From Salipiger pentaromativorans (lineage in GTDB: Bacteria; Pseudomonadota; Alphaproteobacteria; Rhodobacterales; Rhodobacteraceae), in the NCBI RefSeq assembly GCF_024721115.1, contig NZ_JAMDHK010000021.1, positions 1 through 64,000 on the forward strand: DNA of 64,000 nt, read 5' to 3'. The position numbers and the translations under genes are program-made. Each line of letters begins with the position of its first letter. Positions within the stretch are counted from its first letter, which is position 1. This document shows, in pieces, positions 1 through 9,651 of the stretch. A model generated the notes under the pieces. The model saw only the letters and a program-made list of their open reading frames with translations, was not told the origin of the DNA and ran no database searches.

Positions 1-12
1 CTGCTTGGGCAT
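1..12 (-). CDS. possible 5' end of a gene leaving the window
   Basis: On the minus strand an ATG at 12-10 is preceded by an AAGGAAG ribosome-binding sequence seven bases upstream and is followed by three open codons (M-P-K-Q) before the window ends. Too little is visible to name a product. It would be divergent from argD, with the roughly 390-base gap acting as a shared upstream region. Confidence 0.3.
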
Positions 13-117
13 GATGGGGCTTCCTTCTTCGTCCCGCAAAGTCTATACCAAACCCCTCAGAGCGCGAGGTTTTTCAGACCTTCCTTAGGTTATTTTGTAG
101 ACTTTTACCTCAGTCAA

Positions 118-139
118 GACAATCGACTTTTAGATTGTC
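118..139. promoter_or_regulatory. inverted repeat, possible operator
   Basis: A perfect 7-base inverted repeat, GACAATC / GATTGTC, is separated by 8 bases. It sits about 270 bases before argD and about 105 bases from the possible divergent minus-strand gene, so it could serve either. It has no U-tract and is not terminator-like. A regulatory role is inference. Confidence 0.35.
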
Positions 140-349
140 AGCATCGATGCAGATGGTCGGCAAGCCTTGCAACTGCAGCGAAAGTCGGCTTTCCGCCCCT
201 CCCAACACATCCCCCTTGCCAAAACCCACCGTTCCTGTATCAGCACGTCCCATGACGCACGCGACCCGAATCCGACGAGCCTGAACGCTCTTCCTTCCCG
301 CCTCCCGCAAGGGACGGCGCCCCGTTGCACGTCACCACCCCCATAAAAC

Positions 350-379
350 TTGACTTGGCCCCAAGCCCTTGGCACCTAT
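350..379 (+). promoter_or_regulatory. candidate argD promoter
   Basis: TTGACT at 350-355 is followed 18 bases later by ACCTAT at 374-379. This is an acceptable -35 with a weak -10, ending about 28 bases before the argD start codon. Prediction from sequence only. Confidence 0.4.
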
Positions 380-406
380 CGGGCCTCCTATGCTGAGGAT
401 TTCTCC

Positions 407-1582
407 ATGATCCCGTCCGTTCTGCCCACCTATACCCGCGCGCCCCTGCACTTCGTGAAGGGCGAAGGCTCCTGGCTGGTGGAGGAAGACGGGCGCCGAT
501 TCCTCGATCTGGGCAGCGGCATCGCGGTGAACGCGCTGGGTCATGCCCATCCCGCGCTGGTCGCCGCGCTGACCGAGCAGGCGGGCAAGCTCTGGCACGT
601 CTCGAACCTCTACGAGATCCCGCAGCAACAGGCGCTGGCCGACAAGCTGGTGGGCGCGACATTCGCCGACACCGTCTTCTTCACCAATTCCGGCACCGAG
701 GCCTGCGAGCTGGCGGTCAAGATGGCGCGGAAATACTGGTACGACAAAGGCCTGCCCGAAAAGACCGATATCATCGCCTTTTCCGGCTCCTTCCATGGCC
801 GGTCCTCGGCGGGCATCGCCGCCGCCGGGTCCGAGAAGATGGTCAAGGGCTTCGGCCCGCTGCTGCCCGGCTTCAAACATCTCGAGTGGCGCGACCTCGA
901 CGCGCTGAAAGCGACCATCGACGACAACACCGCCGCCGTGCTGCTGGAGCCGATCCAGGGCGAGGGCGGTATCCGCCCGCTGCCCGATGACGAGCTGAAG
1001 GCGATCCGCGCGCTTTGCGACGAAAAGGGCTGCCTGCTGGTGCTCGACGAGGTGCAATGCGGCATGGGCCGCACAGGGCGTCTCTTCGCCCATGAATGGG
1101 CGGGGATCATCCCGGACATCATGATGGTGGCCAAGGGCATCGGCGGCGGCTTCCCGCTGGGCGCGGTGCTGGCCACCGAAGAGGCGGCGAGCGGCATGAC
1201 TGCGGGCACCCATGGCTCGACCTATGGCGGCAACCCGCTGGGCTGCGCCGTGGGCTGCGCGGTGATGGACCATGTGGCCGACCCGGCGTTTCTGGCGGAT
1301 GTGAACCGCAAGGCGGGGCTTTTGCGGCAGAAGCTCGAAGGGCTGGTCGCGGCGCATCCCGAGGTGTTCGAGGAGGTGCGCGGCTCCGGGCTCATGCTGG
1401 GGCTGAAGGTCAAGCCGACTCCGGCGGAGTTCGTCAAGGCGGGCTATGGCGCGCTGGTGATCACCGTGCCCGCCGCCGACAATGTGGTGCGGCTGCTGCC
1501 CGCGCTGACGATCAGCGACGACGAGATCGCCGAGGCGCTCGCCCGTCTCGACGCCGCCGCCACCGCGCTGGAAACCGCCTGA
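407..1582 (+). CDS. argD: acetylornithine aminotransferase
   Basis: Class III PLP-dependent aminotransferase that converts N-acetylglutamate semialdehyde to N-acetylornithine in arginine synthesis; related enzymes also serve in succinyl-DAP formation. The 391-residue protein has the usual length. Visible motifs are NSGTEA (94-99), LLEPIQGEGGI (179-189), the PLP-binding Asp in LDEVQCGMGRTG (Asp214) and the Schiff-base lysine in VAKGIGGG (Lys243). The ATG at 407 is chosen because the frame upstream (from 350) adds 19 residues unlike the family. It is followed by argF about 100 bases downstream, probably co-transcribed, with a hairpin-rich element between them. Confidence 0.95.
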   Translation: MIPSVLPTYTRAPLHFVKGEGSWLVEEDGRRFLDLGSGIAVNALGHAHPALVAALTEQAGKLWHVSNLYEIPQQQALADKLVGATFADTVFFTNSGTEACELAVKMARKYWYDKGLPEKTDIIAFSGSFHGRSSAGIAAAGSEKMVKGFGPLLPGFKHLEWRDLDALKATIDDNTAAVLLEPIQGEGGIRPLPDDELKAIRALCDEKGCLLVLDEVQCGMGRTGRLFAHEWAGIIPDIMMVAKGIGGGFPLGAVLATEEAASGMTAGTHGSTYGGNPLGCAVGCAVMDHVADPAFLADVNRKAGLLRQKLEGLVAAHPEVFEEVRGSGLMLGLKVKPTPAEFVKAGYGALVITVPAADNVVRLLPALTISDDEIAEALARLDAAATALETA

Positions 1583-1605
1583 GCGTTTCCATTGGCTCCA
1601 AATAT

Positions 1606-1656
1606 CCCGGGGGAATGCCCCCGGACCCGTTCCGGGGGCAGGGGGCAGCGCCCCGC
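1606..1656 (+). repeat. GC-rich extragenic element with alternative hairpins
   Basis: Between argD and argF, CCGGGGG (1607-1613), CCCCCGG (1618-1624) and a second CCGGGGG (1632-1638) follow one another. The middle arm can therefore pair perfectly with either neighbour, but not with both. A third small hairpin, GGGGC-AGC-GCCCC, follows at once. There is no U-tract. It resembles repeated extragenic elements of this bacterial group, but only one copy is seen in this window. Confidence 0.55.
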
Positions 1657-1684
1657 CACCCCCTCCGAAAAAAGCGATACGATT

Positions 1685-2611
1685 ATGAACCACTTTCTGG
1701 ACATCCACAAAACCGACAAAGCCGATCTGCGGGAGATCATCGACACCGCCAAGGCGATCAAGACCGCCCGCAACGGCCGTCCCAAGGCGGCTGCCGACGA
1801 CGATCTGCCGCTTAAGGACCATATGGTCGCGCTGATCTTCGAGAAACCCTCGACCCGGACGCGCACCTCCTTCGATGTGGGCGTGCGCCAGATGGGCGGG
1901 CAGACCATGGTGCTCTCGGGCAACGATATGCAACTGGGTCACGGCGAGACCATCGCCGACACTGCGCGGGTGATGTCGCGCTTTGTCGACATGATCATGA
2001 TCCGGACTTTCGATGAATCGGTGCTGACCGAGATGGCGGATTACGCCACGGTGCCGGTGATCAACGGGCTCACCGACCGCACACATCCCTGCCAGATCAT
2101 GGCCGATGTGATGACCTTCGAGGAGCATCGCGGCCCCATCGCGGGCAAGAAGGTGGTGTGGTGCGGCGACGGCAACAATGTCTGCGCCTCCTTCCTGCAT
2201 GCGGCGGCGCAGTTCGGCTTCGACCTCACCTTCACCGGGCCGGTGCAACTCGATCCCGAGATGGAATTCGTCGGGCTGGCGCGCAACGCGGGCAGCACCG
2301 TCACCATCGAGCGCGATCCGTTCAAGGCGGTCGAAGGCGCCGATCTGGTGGTCGCCGATACCTGGGTGTCGATGCATGACGCACAGAGCGCCCGCGAGCG
2401 GCGCCATAATATGCTGCGGCCCTATCAGGTGAACGAAAAGCTGATGGAGGCGGCCGGCAAGGACGCATTGTTTATGCATTGCCTGCCGGCGCATCGTGGC
2501 GAGGAGGTGACCTCGGAGGTGATGGACGGACCGCAATCGGTGATCTGGGACGAGGCCGAGAACCGGCTGCACGCACAGAAGGCGATCATGCGCTGGTGCG
2601 TGGGGGGCTGA
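1685..2611 (+). CDS. argF: ornithine carbamoyltransferase
   Basis: Forms citrulline from ornithine and carbamoyl phosphate in the cytoplasm. The 308-residue length is typical. The carbamoyl-phosphate motif STRTRT is at 56-61, HPCQ at 134-137, and the catalytic-cysteine motif [10 protein letters not shown] is near the C-terminus. The start at 1685 (MNHFLDI) is preferred over an upstream in-frame ATG at 1592, whose extra residues are encoded by the hairpin element and look random. Its substrate carbamoyl phosphate comes from the enzyme whose small subunit (carA) is at the right end of this window. It lies downstream of argD on the same strand. Confidence 0.96.
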   Translation: MNHFLDIHKTDKADLREIIDTAKAIKTARNGRPKAAADDDLPLKDHMVALIFEKPSTRTRTSFDVGVRQMGGQTMVLSGNDMQLGHGETIADTARVMSRFVDMIMIRTFDESVLTEMADYATVPVINGLTDRTHPCQIMADVMTFEEHRGPIAGKKVVWCGDGNNVCASFLHAAAQFGFDLTFTGPVQLDPEMEFVGLARNAGSTVTIERDPFKAVEGADLVVADTWVSMHDAQSARERRHNMLRPYQVNEKLMEAAGKDALFMHCLPAHRGEEVTSEVMDGPQSVIWDEAENRLHAQKAIMRWCVGG

Positions 2612-2654
2612 GCGCCCTTGCGGTGTGCCTCGCGCGGGCGGCGCGGGCGCATCT

Positions 2655-2676
2655 GCGTATTTTGAAAGAGAAGAAG
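2655..2676 (+). repeat. dispersed intergenic element, copy A (class 1)
   Basis: GCGTATTT, four bases, then AGAGAAGAAG. It lies 43 bases after the argF stop codon, in the sense of argF. One of eight related copies in the window. Confidence 0.6.
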
Positions 2677-2818
2677 CGCAAGTCTGGGCGCTGGGGCGGC
2701 AGCCTTCGCGCCTTTTCCTTTCGCGCGCCGGCTGTTGCGAGAGCGCCTGTGCGTGAGCGCGCATTGTCAGCAGGGGCGGGATGGCTAAGGTGGTCGCATC
2801 GCGATCACGGAGGCAGAT

Positions 2819-4219
2819 ATGGCGGAGCCGCAGATCGGCATTTACGGGTTGGGCACCATGGGCTCGGCGTTGGCGCTCAATATGGCCGAGCGGGGCATTT
2901 CCATTGCGGTGTCGAACCGCACTGAGGATCTGATCGCGGCCTTCGAGATCCGGGCGGAGCCTTTTGCGGGCAGAGTCGCGGTCGCGGCGGATCTGCCGGC
3001 GCTGATCGCGGCGTTGCCGCGGCCACGGCTGCTGCTGGCGATGATTCCCTCGACGAAGCCCATCGACGACATGCTGGACGAGGTGATGCCGCTGCTCGAT
3101 GCCGGCGACACGGTGATCGACGCGGGCAATGCGGATTTCCACGACACCCGCCGCCGTGCTGCGCGGATGGAGGCCGCGGGGATGCATTTTGTCGGCATGG
3201 GGGTGTCGGGCGGCGAGGAGGGGGCGCGGCACGGGCCCTCGATGATGTTCGGCGGGTCGGAAGAGAGCTGGCAACGGTTGAAACCGGTGCTGGAGGCGAT
3301 TGCCGCGCGCTTCGGGGAAGATGTCTGTGTGGACCGGATGGGCCCGGACGGCGCGGGGCATTTCGTCAAGACCGTACATAACGGCATCGAATATGCCGAT
3401 ATGCAAATGATCGCCGAGATCTGCGACCTGTTGCGCTTTGGCGCCGGGCTTGCACCGGAGGCGATCGCCGACCGGTTCGCGGCGTGGAACGAGGGGCCGC
3501 TCGGCAGCTATCTCTACGAGATCACCGCAGAGGTGCTGCGCCATGACGATCCGCTGGGCACGGGGCCGATGGTGGATGCCATTCTCGACAGCGCCGGGCA
3601 GAAGGGCACCGGGCGCTGGACGGTCATCGAGGCGGTGCGTCTGGGGCAGTCGGCAACCATGATCGAGGGCGCGGTGGCCGCCCGCGCCTGGTCGGCGGAA
3701 AAGGCTCTGCGCGGGGTGGCGGGAGACATGTTCGGCGCTGCGCGCGATCCTGTCGAGATCGAACCCGGGGCGCTCGAGGCGGCGTTGCTGGCGGCGCGGG
3801 TGCTGGAATATGCGCAGGGCTTTCGGATTCTGGCGGCGGCGTCGGAGGGCTACGGCTGGAGTCTCGATTTCCCCCGGATCGCCGAGATCTGGCGCGCGGG
3901 CTGCATCATCCGGGCAAAGCTGCTCGACGAGATCGCCGGGGCGTTCCGTGACGGGCCGCCGCAGGGGCAGCTTCTCCTCGCGCCGCGCTTTGCCGAAACC
4001 TTCGCCAAGGGCGTTCCGGCGCTGCGGCGCCTCGTTGCGCAGGGCGTTGCGGCGGGATTCCCGCTGCCGGTGCTTGGGGCGTCGTTGAGTTTCTGGGACA
4101 CCCTGCGCCAGCCGCGTGGGACTGCCGCACTGATCCAGGCGCAGCGGGATTTCTTCGGCCATCACGGCTTTGACAGGATCGACGGGAAGGACAGTCGCCA
4201 CGGCCCCTGGTGGGGCTGA
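2819..4219 (+). CDS. gnd: 6-phosphogluconate dehydrogenase (decarboxylating)
   Basis: Oxidative pentose phosphate pathway enzyme giving ribulose 5-phosphate, CO2 and NADPH. The 466 residues match the long (non-archaeal) 6PGDH class. The Rossmann motif GLGTMG is at the N-terminus, with the substrate and catalytic motifs GMGVSGGEEGARHGPSMM, VKTVHNGIEYADMQ (catalytic Lys/Asn) and LDSAGQKGTGRWT. The C-terminal tail keeps the LIQAQRDFFG-H-F-R pattern of the family. A GGAGG ribosome-binding site sits six bases before the ATG. It stands alone between argF and the convergent hrpB. Confidence 0.93.
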   Translation: MAEPQIGIYGLGTMGSALALNMAERGISIAVSNRTEDLIAAFEIRAEPFAGRVAVAADLPALIAALPRPRLLLAMIPSTKPIDDMLDEVMPLLDAGDTVIDAGNADFHDTRRRAARMEAAGMHFVGMGVSGGEEGARHGPSMMFGGSEESWQRLKPVLEAIAARFGEDVCVDRMGPDGAGHFVKTVHNGIEYADMQMIAEICDLLRFGAGLAPEAIADRFAAWNEGPLGSYLYEITAEVLRHDDPLGTGPMVDAILDSAGQKGTGRWTVIEAVRLGQSATMIEGAVAARAWSAEKALRGVAGDMFGAARDPVEIEPGALEAALLAARVLEYAQGFRILAAASEGYGWSLDFPRIAEIWRAGCIIRAKLLDEIAGAFRDGPPQGQLLLAPRFAETFAKGVPALRRLVAQGVAAGFPLPVLGASLSFWDTLRQPRGTAALIQAQRDFFGHHGFDRIDGKDSRHGPWWG

Positions 4220-4225
4220 TCTGCC

Positions 4226-4248
4226 CTTTCATCTTTCTGTAAATACGC
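4226..4248 (-). repeat. dispersed intergenic element, copy B (class 2)
   Basis: On the minus strand: GCGTATTT, five bases, then AAGATGAAAG, preceded by a run of seven T. It lies between the convergent gnd and hrpB stops, downstream of hrpB in its own sense. Confidence 0.6.
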
Positions 4249-4294
4249 AAAAAAACCAGGATGACGCGCCTCGTCGGGCGCGTCCCTGCGGCGC

Positions 4295-6739
4295 TCAGCG
4301 CCCGCGTGGCTTGGCGCGCAGAGTGGGATCGGCCTCGCGCGGGTCCTCGGGCCAGGGGTGTTTGGGGTATTGCGCCTTCATATCCTTGCGCACATCGGCA
4401 TAGGAGCCGTCCCAGAAGCCCGGCAGGTCCATGGTGGTCTGCACCGGGCGCCGGGCGGGGGACAGCAGCGTCACGCGTAGGGGCGTGCCTCCCACCATCG
4501 GGTGGTGGCGCTGGCCAAACATCTCCTGCAGGCGCAGCGAGATCTCCGGATGCGCGCCGGAATAGTCGATGGGAATGTCGCGGCCCAGCGGGGTGGTGAA
4601 CTTGCCCGGCACGGCGCTGTCGAGCGCCTGTGTCTGTGCCCAGTCGAGCCGGGCGCGTAGTGCCGGCAGGAGGTCGAACCGCTTCCAGTCCTCGGCGGTT
4701 TTGACGCCGGTGAGAGAGGGCAGAAGCCAGTCGTCGAGGGTTTCCAGGAGCGCGGGTTCGGACATGTCGGGCAGATCGAGCCCGCTGTCGCGTGCGATGG
4801 CCACCCGCGCGCAAAAGCGTTTTGCTGCGTCGGAGAGGGCGAGGCCCAGATCGCGTACCCCGTCGAGCATGGCGCGGGCGATGGCATCGGAAGGGGCGTC
4901 TTTCCAGATGCGGTCGTCGAGGGCGATGGCGCCGAGGCGTTCCTGCCGCCGCGCGATCACGCGGCGCTCGCGTTTCGACCAGGCGCAACGCTCTTCCCAT
5001 CGGATCTGGTCGGAGAAGAGCGCCCGCAGCTCGCCTTCGGCGATCGGCACGGCCTGGCGGATGCGGGCCTCGCGCGGGTTGCCATCGGTGTCGGTGACCA
5101 CGATCAGCCGTGTGGCGGCCAGCGGATCGGCCTCGTCCATCACCGCGCCCTTGCCGCCCGAAAGCTGATAGCGGGGGGCGTCGCCCTTGCGGCGCAGGCC
5201 GATACGGTCGGGATAGGCCAGCGCGGCCATGGCGGCGGGGCTCATCGCCTCCGTGCGGAGGCTCTTCGCCCGCGCCGTCAGACGTTTCGCCTCGGCCCGG
5301 ATCCGGTCGAGCGCGCCACGGCTGACCCCATAGGGCCGGGTTTCGGTGAAGCGGCGCAGGTCGTGCAGGGCCTCGAGCCGCAGGGCGAGGTCGCTGGGCG
5401 CGCCGGTGAGCGGATCGCGGTCCGCGAGCAGCGCTGCGAGCGGCGCGGCGCGGGGGCCGGCGAGGCTGAGCATATGGGCGAGGCGCGGGTGCAGCGGCAG
5501 CGCGGCCAGCGCCTTGCCATGGGCGGTGATGCGGTTCTCCGCGTCGAGCGCGCCCAGCATGCGCAGCAGCGCCCGGGCCTCGGCATAGGCGCCGGGATGG
5601 GGCGGGGTGAGAAAGGGCAGATCGGCGGGCCCGGCGCCCCAGAGCGCCAGCTCCAGCGCCAGCCCGGCGAGATCGGCGCTTTCGATTTCGGCGGGCGGGT
5701 AGGGGAGCAGCGCGCCCTCTTCGCCCTTGGTCCAGAGCCGGTAGGCGGTGCCCGTGGCGACGCGACCGGCGCGGCCGGCGCGCTGGGTGGCCTCGGCGCG
5801 GGTGACGCGCTCGGTCACCAGCCGCGCCATGCCCGAGCCGGGATCGAAGCGGGCACGGCGGGCGCGGCCGCCATCCACCACCACGCGGATGTCCTCGATG
5901 GTGAGCGAGGTTTCGGCGATGGCGGTGGCGAGCACCAGCTTGCGGCCCTGGGTCTCGGGGCGGATCGCAGCGCGCTGGGCGGCGAACTCCATGGCGCCGA
6001 AGAGCGGGCGGATCCGGATGTCTTTCGGCAGGCGTTTCGCCAGCAGCGCCTGGGTGCGGCGGATCTCGCCCTCGCCAGGGAGGAAGGCGAGGATGCCGCC
6101 GGTCGCTTCCGAGGCGGCCTTGGAGATGAGATCGGCCATGGCCTTTTCGAAGCGCTGGCGCTTGGGCAGGGGCGCATCGAGCCAGCGGGTTTCGACCGGG
6201 AAGGCGCGGCCTTCGGAGGTGACGATGGGGGCCTGCATCAGATCGGCCACTGGCTGCGCGTCGAGCGTGGCCGACATCGCCAGCAGCAGCAGGTCGTCGC
6301 GCAGGGCGCCGGCGATCTCGAGGCAGAGCGCGAGGCCCAGATCGGCGTTGAGCGAGCGTTCGTGGAACTCGTCAAAGATCACCGCGCCGATGCCCGGAAG
6401 CTCCGGGTCGGACTGGATCATGCGGGTGAGGATGCCCTCGGTCACCACCTCGATGCGGGTGGTTTTCGAGACTTTCGCCTCGCCGCGAATGCGGTAGCCG
6501 ACGGTTTCGCCCGCTGCCTCGCCCAGCGTTTCGGCCATGCGTGTGGCGGCGGCGCGGGCGGCGAGGCGGCGCGGTTCCAGCATGACGATCTTCTGCGCGG
6601 TGAGCCCGGCCTCCAGCATGGCGAGCGGGACGCGGGTGGTCTTGCCGGCGCCGGGGGGGGCCTGCAACACGGCGCGGCCCGCGTCGCGCAGGGCGGCGAG
6701 CAGATCGGGCAGGGCGGTGTCGATGGGCAGGCGGTCCAT
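4295..6739 (-). CDS. hrpB: ATP-dependent helicase HrpB
   Basis: DEAH/DExH-type RNA helicase of the HrpB family; its cellular role is poorly defined. The 814 residues show Walker A APPGAGKT (27-34), DEFH (123-126), the SAT motif (AMSATLD), motif [10 protein letters not shown], then the helicase-associated and HrpB C-terminal domains. The start at 6739 ([10 protein letters not shown]) is chosen because 30 further upstream residues are low-complexity and unlike the family. Divergent from meaB, convergent with gnd. Confidence 0.93.
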   Translation of the reverse strand: MDRLPIDTALPDLLAALRDAGRAVLQAPPGAGKTTRVPLAMLEAGLTAQKIVMLEPRRLAARAAATRMAETLGEAAGETVGYRIRGEAKVSKTTRIEVVTEGILTRMIQSDPELPGIGAVIFDEFHERSLNADLGLALCLEIAGALRDDLLLLAMSATLDAQPVADLMQAPIVTSEGRAFPVETRWLDAPLPKRQRFEKAMADLISKAASEATGGILAFLPGEGEIRRTQALLAKRLPKDIRIRPLFGAMEFAAQRAAIRPETQGRKLVLATAIAETSLTIEDIRVVVDGGRARRARFDPGSGMARLVTERVTRAEATQRAGRAGRVATGTAYRLWTKGEEGALLPYPPAEIESADLAGLALELALWGAGPADLPFLTPPHPGAYAEARALLRMLGALDAENRITAHGKALAALPLHPRLAHMLSLAGPRAAPLAALLADRDPLTGAPSDLALRLEALHDLRRFTETRPYGVSRGALDRIRAEAKRLTARAKSLRTEAMSPAAMAALAYPDRIGLRRKGDAPRYQLSGGKGAVMDEADPLAATRLIVVTDTDGNPREARIRQAVPIAEGELRALFSDQIRWEERCAWSKRERRVIARRQERLGAIALDDRIWKDAPSDAIARAMLDGVRDLGLALSDAAKRFCARVAIARDSGLDLPDMSEPALLETLDDWLLPSLTGVKTAEDWKRFDLLPALRARLDWAQTQALDSAVPGKFTTPLGRDIPIDYSGAHPEISLRLQEMFGQRHHPMVGGTPLRVTLLSPARRPVQTTMDLPGFWDGSYADVRKDMKAQYPKHPWPEDPREADPTLRAKPRGR

Positions 6740-6815
6740 GGCGCGGCTTATGGCGCATGTGGCGGGCCGGGTCCATCGGGGCCCGCGGTCGCGCGGCGGG
6801 GCGTTGGCGGATTTT

Positions 6816-6838
6816 GCGTATTTGTCCAAGAGAAGAAG
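6816..6838 (+). repeat. dispersed intergenic element, copy C (class 1)
   Basis: GCGTATTT, five bases, then AGAGAAGAAG, preceded by TTTT. It is located between the divergent hrpB and meaB, 77 bases before the meaB start. Confidence 0.6.
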
Positions 6839-6914
6839 GGGAGGGTGCGGGAGGGGGTGGACATCGCGGTGCCGGACGGGTCATTTCGGGGACGGATTTG
6901 AAAAGGTGGGCGGC

Positions 6915-7904
6915 ATGGATATCGGCGATCTGGCGACACGCATTCTGAACGGCGAGCGGCGCGCGCTGGCGCGGGCGATCACGCTGGTGGAGAGCGGGCG
7001 GGCGGATCACCGGGCGCAGGCGCGGGACTTGCTGGAAAAGCTGCGCGGCGCCGGGCGCGAGGCGCTGCGCATCGGGCTTTCGGGCACGCCGGGGGTGGGG
7101 AAATCCACCTTCATCGAGGCCTTCGGCATGATGCTGACGGCGCAGGGGCTGAAGGTGGCCGTGCTTGCGGTGGACCCGTCCTCGGCACGTTCGGGCGGGT
7201 CGATCCTCGGCGACAAGACGCGCATGGAGCGGCTGAGCCGCGATCCGAACGCCTTTATCCGGCCCTCGCCCTCGCAATCGCATCTGGGCGGTGTGGCGCG
7301 CCGCACCCGCGAGGCGGTGGATCTCTGCGAGGCGGCGGGGTTCGACGCGATCCTGATCGAGACCGTGGGGGTCGGGCAGTCGGAAACCGTGGTGGCCGAG
7401 ATGTCGGACCTGTTCCTGCTGCTGCTGGCGCCCGCGGGCGGCGACGAGCTGCAGGGGGTGAAGCGCGGGATCATGGAGACCGCCGACATCATTCTGGTGA
7501 ACAAGGCCGATGGCGAGCTGAAAGCCACGGCGACGCGCACCTGTGCCGATTACGCCGGGGCGCTGCGGCTGCTGCGCAAGCGGCCTCAGGATCCCGAGGG
7601 CTTTCCCAAGGCGCTGACCGTCTCGGCACTGGAGGAGAACGGGTTGCAGAAAGCCTGGGAGGAGATGCAGGCGCTGACATCCTGGCGGCGCGAGACCGGG
7701 CATTTCGTCGCGCGCCGGGCGGCGCAGGCGCGGCACTGGTTCGAGGCGGAAGTGCGCGAAGGGCTGCTGGCGCGGCTCCGGCGCGAACCGGTCAAGGGCG
7801 CCATGGCGGCGCTTGCCCGGCAGGTCGAGGCGGGAGAGGTCAGCGCCGCCGCCGCCGCCGAGGAGCTGCTCGAGACCTATCTGGGAGAGACGCCGGGCCC
7901 ATGA
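6915..7904 (+). CDS. meaB: methylmalonyl-CoA mutase-associated GTPase MeaB
   Basis: G3E-type P-loop GTPase that protects and reloads adenosylcobalamin-dependent methylmalonyl-CoA mutase. The 329-residue protein has GTPGVGKS at 57-64, a DPSS switch motif, ETVGVGQSE, and the base-specificity motif NKAD. The long in-frame extension upstream lacks family similarity, so the ATG at 6915 is used. The stop overlaps the next gene's start (ATGA), so the two are translationally coupled. No mutase subunit is in this window. Confidence 0.93.
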   Translation: MDIGDLATRILNGERRALARAITLVESGRADHRAQARDLLEKLRGAGREALRIGLSGTPGVGKSTFIEAFGMMLTAQGLKVAVLAVDPSSARSGGSILGDKTRMERLSRDPNAFIRPSPSQSHLGGVARRTREAVDLCEAAGFDAILIETVGVGQSETVVAEMSDLFLLLLAPAGGDELQGVKRGIMETADIILVNKADGELKATATRTCADYAGALRLLRKRPQDPEGFPKALTVSALEENGLQKAWEEMQALTSWRRETGHFVARRAAQARHWFEAEVREGLLARLRREPVKGAMAALARQVEAGEVSAAAAAEELLETYLGETPGP

Positions 7905-8728
7905 AGAGCGCGCGCGTCTTCGACGGCGCGCTGCTGCGGGCCGATCTCTTCAAGGGCGGCAACAGGCGGCTCTTTGTCAGCTTTCGCCAGCGCATCGGCT
8001 CTCCCGGCGCTTTCGATCCGCCGCGCCCGGTGCGCGCCTTTACCAGCCGGGGCTATGCCCATCTGCATATCCAGAGCCGCTGGAACGACTGGTTCGTGAA
8101 TGCCGAAACCGAGGCGCTGGAGGCGGTGCTGCGCGATCTGGCGCCGGGGTTTCGCCGGGTGGTGGCGATGGGGTTCTCGATGGGCGGCTACGGTGCGTTC
8201 CGGTTCTCCGGGGCGCTGAACATCGCGCAGGTGATCGCGATCGCGCCGCAGATCTCCATCGCGCCCGAGCTGGTGCCCTTCGACAAGCGTTACCGCGCCG
8301 AGGCTAAAGGCTTCGATGCCGCGCTGGGCGACCTGACCCGGCATGGCGCGCCGGGCCTGCGCGGGGTGGTGCTGTGCGATCCCTTCCTGCGGGCCGATCT
8401 GACCCATGCGCTCATGGCGCAGCTTCTGTTTCCGCGGCTGCGTCTCTGCCGGCTGGCCGGAGGCGGGCATCCGCCAAGCCGGGTGCTGCGGCAGGGCGGG
8501 TTCTTTCCGGACATGCAGGCGCAGCTCTTGCACGGCTGGGTCGAGGCGGACCGGCTGATCGGCTGTCACCGCGCCGCGCGCCGGGTCTCGCCGAGTTATT
8601 TCGAGCATATGCGCCGGGTCGCGGAACGGCATGGCCGGATGGCGCTGGCAGAGCGCTTCGCGGCGCGTGCGGCCACCGTGGTGCCGGTGGTCGATACCGG
8701 AAAAAACACGGGGTGCGAGAAGGGTTGA
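7901..8728 (+). CDS. alpha/beta-hydrolase-like protein of unknown substrate
   Basis: A 275-residue protein containing a nucleophile-elbow motif GFSMGGYG (near residue 90), a later GGGHPPSR segment that may supply the catalytic histidine, and no signal peptide. These features suggest a serine hydrolase fold, but the substrate cannot be inferred. The start codon overlaps the meaB stop (ATGA), so it is translated as part of the meaB transcript. The rpmB -35 box overlaps its stop codon. Confidence 0.7.
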   Translation: MKSARVFDGALLRADLFKGGNRRLFVSFRQRIGSPGAFDPPRPVRAFTSRGYAHLHIQSRWNDWFVNAETEALEAVLRDLAPGFRRVVAMGFSMGGYGAFRFSGALNIAQVIAIAPQISIAPELVPFDKRYRAEAKGFDAALGDLTRHGAPGLRGVVLCDPFLRADLTHALMAQLLFPRLRLCRLAGGGHPPSRVLRQGGFFPDMQAQLLHGWVEADRLIGCHRAARRVSPSYFEHMRRVAERHGRMALAERFAARAATVVPVVDTGKNTGCEKG

Positions 8729-8753
8729 CGCGCAGGGGGCTTGGAGCTAGAGA
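8725..8753 (+). promoter_or_regulatory. rpmB promoter
   Basis: TTGACG (8725-8730), a 17-base spacer, then TAGAGA (8748-8753). This is a strong sigma-70-type promoter, giving an expected start near 8760 and a leader of about 100 bases before rpmB. The -35 hexamer contains the TGA stop codon of the preceding gene. Confidence 0.65.
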
Positions 8754-8862
8754 AGCCCGACCAGATTCCGGGCGCCGCCGTGGCGCCCTTTCATATTGGC
8801 GGAAGCATCGGTGCGCGGCAAGAGCGCCGGGGTTCTCGCCCAGAGACGATAAGGATGGACCC

Positions 8863-9153
8863 ATGTCGCGCGTATGCGAACTGACCGGCAAAGGCCCGAT
8901 GACGGGTCACAACGTAAGCCACGCCAACAACAAGACCAAGCGGCGTTTTCTGCCGAACCTCAATGATGTGACCCTGCAGTCCGAAACCCTGGGCCGTGGC
9001 GTCAAGCTGCGGATCTCGGCCTCGGCCCTGCGGTCGGTCGATCACCGTGGCGGGCTCGACAAGTTCCTGGCGAAAGCCAAGGACACCGAACTCAGCGCCA
9101 ATGCGCTGAAGGTGAAAAAGGAAATCGCGAAAGCCCAGGCCGCCCAAGCCTGA
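8863..9153 (+). CDS. rpmB: 50S ribosomal protein L28
   Basis: Large-subunit ribosomal protein of 96 residues. The N-terminus [20 protein letters not shown] and the following [11 protein letters not shown] segment are the L28 signature, and the C-terminus has the Ala/Lys-rich extension seen in alphaproteobacteria. It is monocistronic: its own promoter lies just upstream and a strong intrinsic terminator follows. Confidence 0.97.
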   Translation: MSRVCELTGKGPMTGHNVSHANNKTKRRFLPNLNDVTLQSETLGRGVKLRISASALRSVDHRGGLDKFLAKAKDTELSANALKVKKEIAKAQAAQA

Positions 9154-9178
9154 GCCAGCGCTCCACAGAATCATCCAC

Positions 9179-9210
9179 AGCCCCGGTGCAAGATGCATCG
9201 GGGCTGTTTT
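9179..9210 (+). terminator. rpmB intrinsic terminator
   Basis: Stem AGCCCCG-g-TGCA / TGCA-t-CGGGGCT with a three-base loop, followed by GTTTTCTTTT. It starts 26 bases after the rpmB stop. Confidence 0.8.
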
Positions 9211-9256
9211 CTTTTGTGGCGTGACAAATCCGGGTCTTTTGCCTAATTCTTGGCCG

Positions 9257-9607
9257 ATGCTTCGGAAAAGATATCCACTGCCTGCTTTTTTCCTCGCACT
9301 GGCGCTGGCGCTGACCGGCTACCAGATGGCAGCGGCACGCGCGCAGCCCACCCCTGTGGGCGAGATCGTGATCTGTTCCGGACTCGGGCTGATGACGGTT
9401 CTGGTGGATGAGGAGGGCAATCCCGTCAACCGGACCCATGTCTGTCCGGACGGGCTTTTGACGCTCTTTGGCGCGGCGGGCGGGGCCTGGGTGCCGCCGC
9501 CGCATGAAGAAATCTGGATGCGCATCGCGGCGGCCTATCTGGCGGCCTATGGCGCGGGGCTGCGCGCGCCGGTGCCGATGGCGCGCGACCCGCCTTCGGT
9601 GGTCTGA
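9257..9607 (+). CDS. small exported protein next to the copper chaperone
   Basis: A 116-residue protein with an N-terminal signal peptide (LRKRYPLPAFFLALALALTG...ARA) and a mature part holding two cysteines in ICSGLGL and HVCPDGL. This pattern is reminiscent of small DUF2946-type exported proteins often found near copper genes. I cannot confirm the family by eye. The ATG at 9257 is preferred because it begins the signal peptide directly; an in-frame upstream start at 9221 would add 12 residues. It lies 44 bases before the PCu(A)C gene and is probably co-transcribed. Confidence 0.7.
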   Translation: MLRKRYPLPAFFLALALALTGYQMAAARAQPTPVGEIVICSGLGLMTVLVDEEGNPVNRTHVCPDGLLTLFGAAGGAWVPPPHEEIWMRIAAAYLAAYGAGLRAPVPMARDPPSVV

Positions 9608-9651
9608 ACCTTCCCAATAGACTGTCAGACACACCAAAGGACTCAAAGACA

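Larger units (their letters stand above)
13..406. promoter_or_regulatory. 394-base intergenic region upstream of argD
   Basis: No convincing gene lies here; short ORFs in it have no ribosome-binding site and no recognisable product. The stretch 60-140 is AT-richer than its surroundings, as expected of a promoter region. It contains the inverted repeat at 118-139 and a candidate sigma-70 promoter for argD near 350-379. Confidence 0.6.

Noticed and set aside
332-4201. 1289-codon open frame on the minus strand
   Set aside because: Antisense to argD, argF and gnd, which are certain; it arises from the GC-rich codon pattern and encodes low-complexity Arg/His/Pro-rich sequence.
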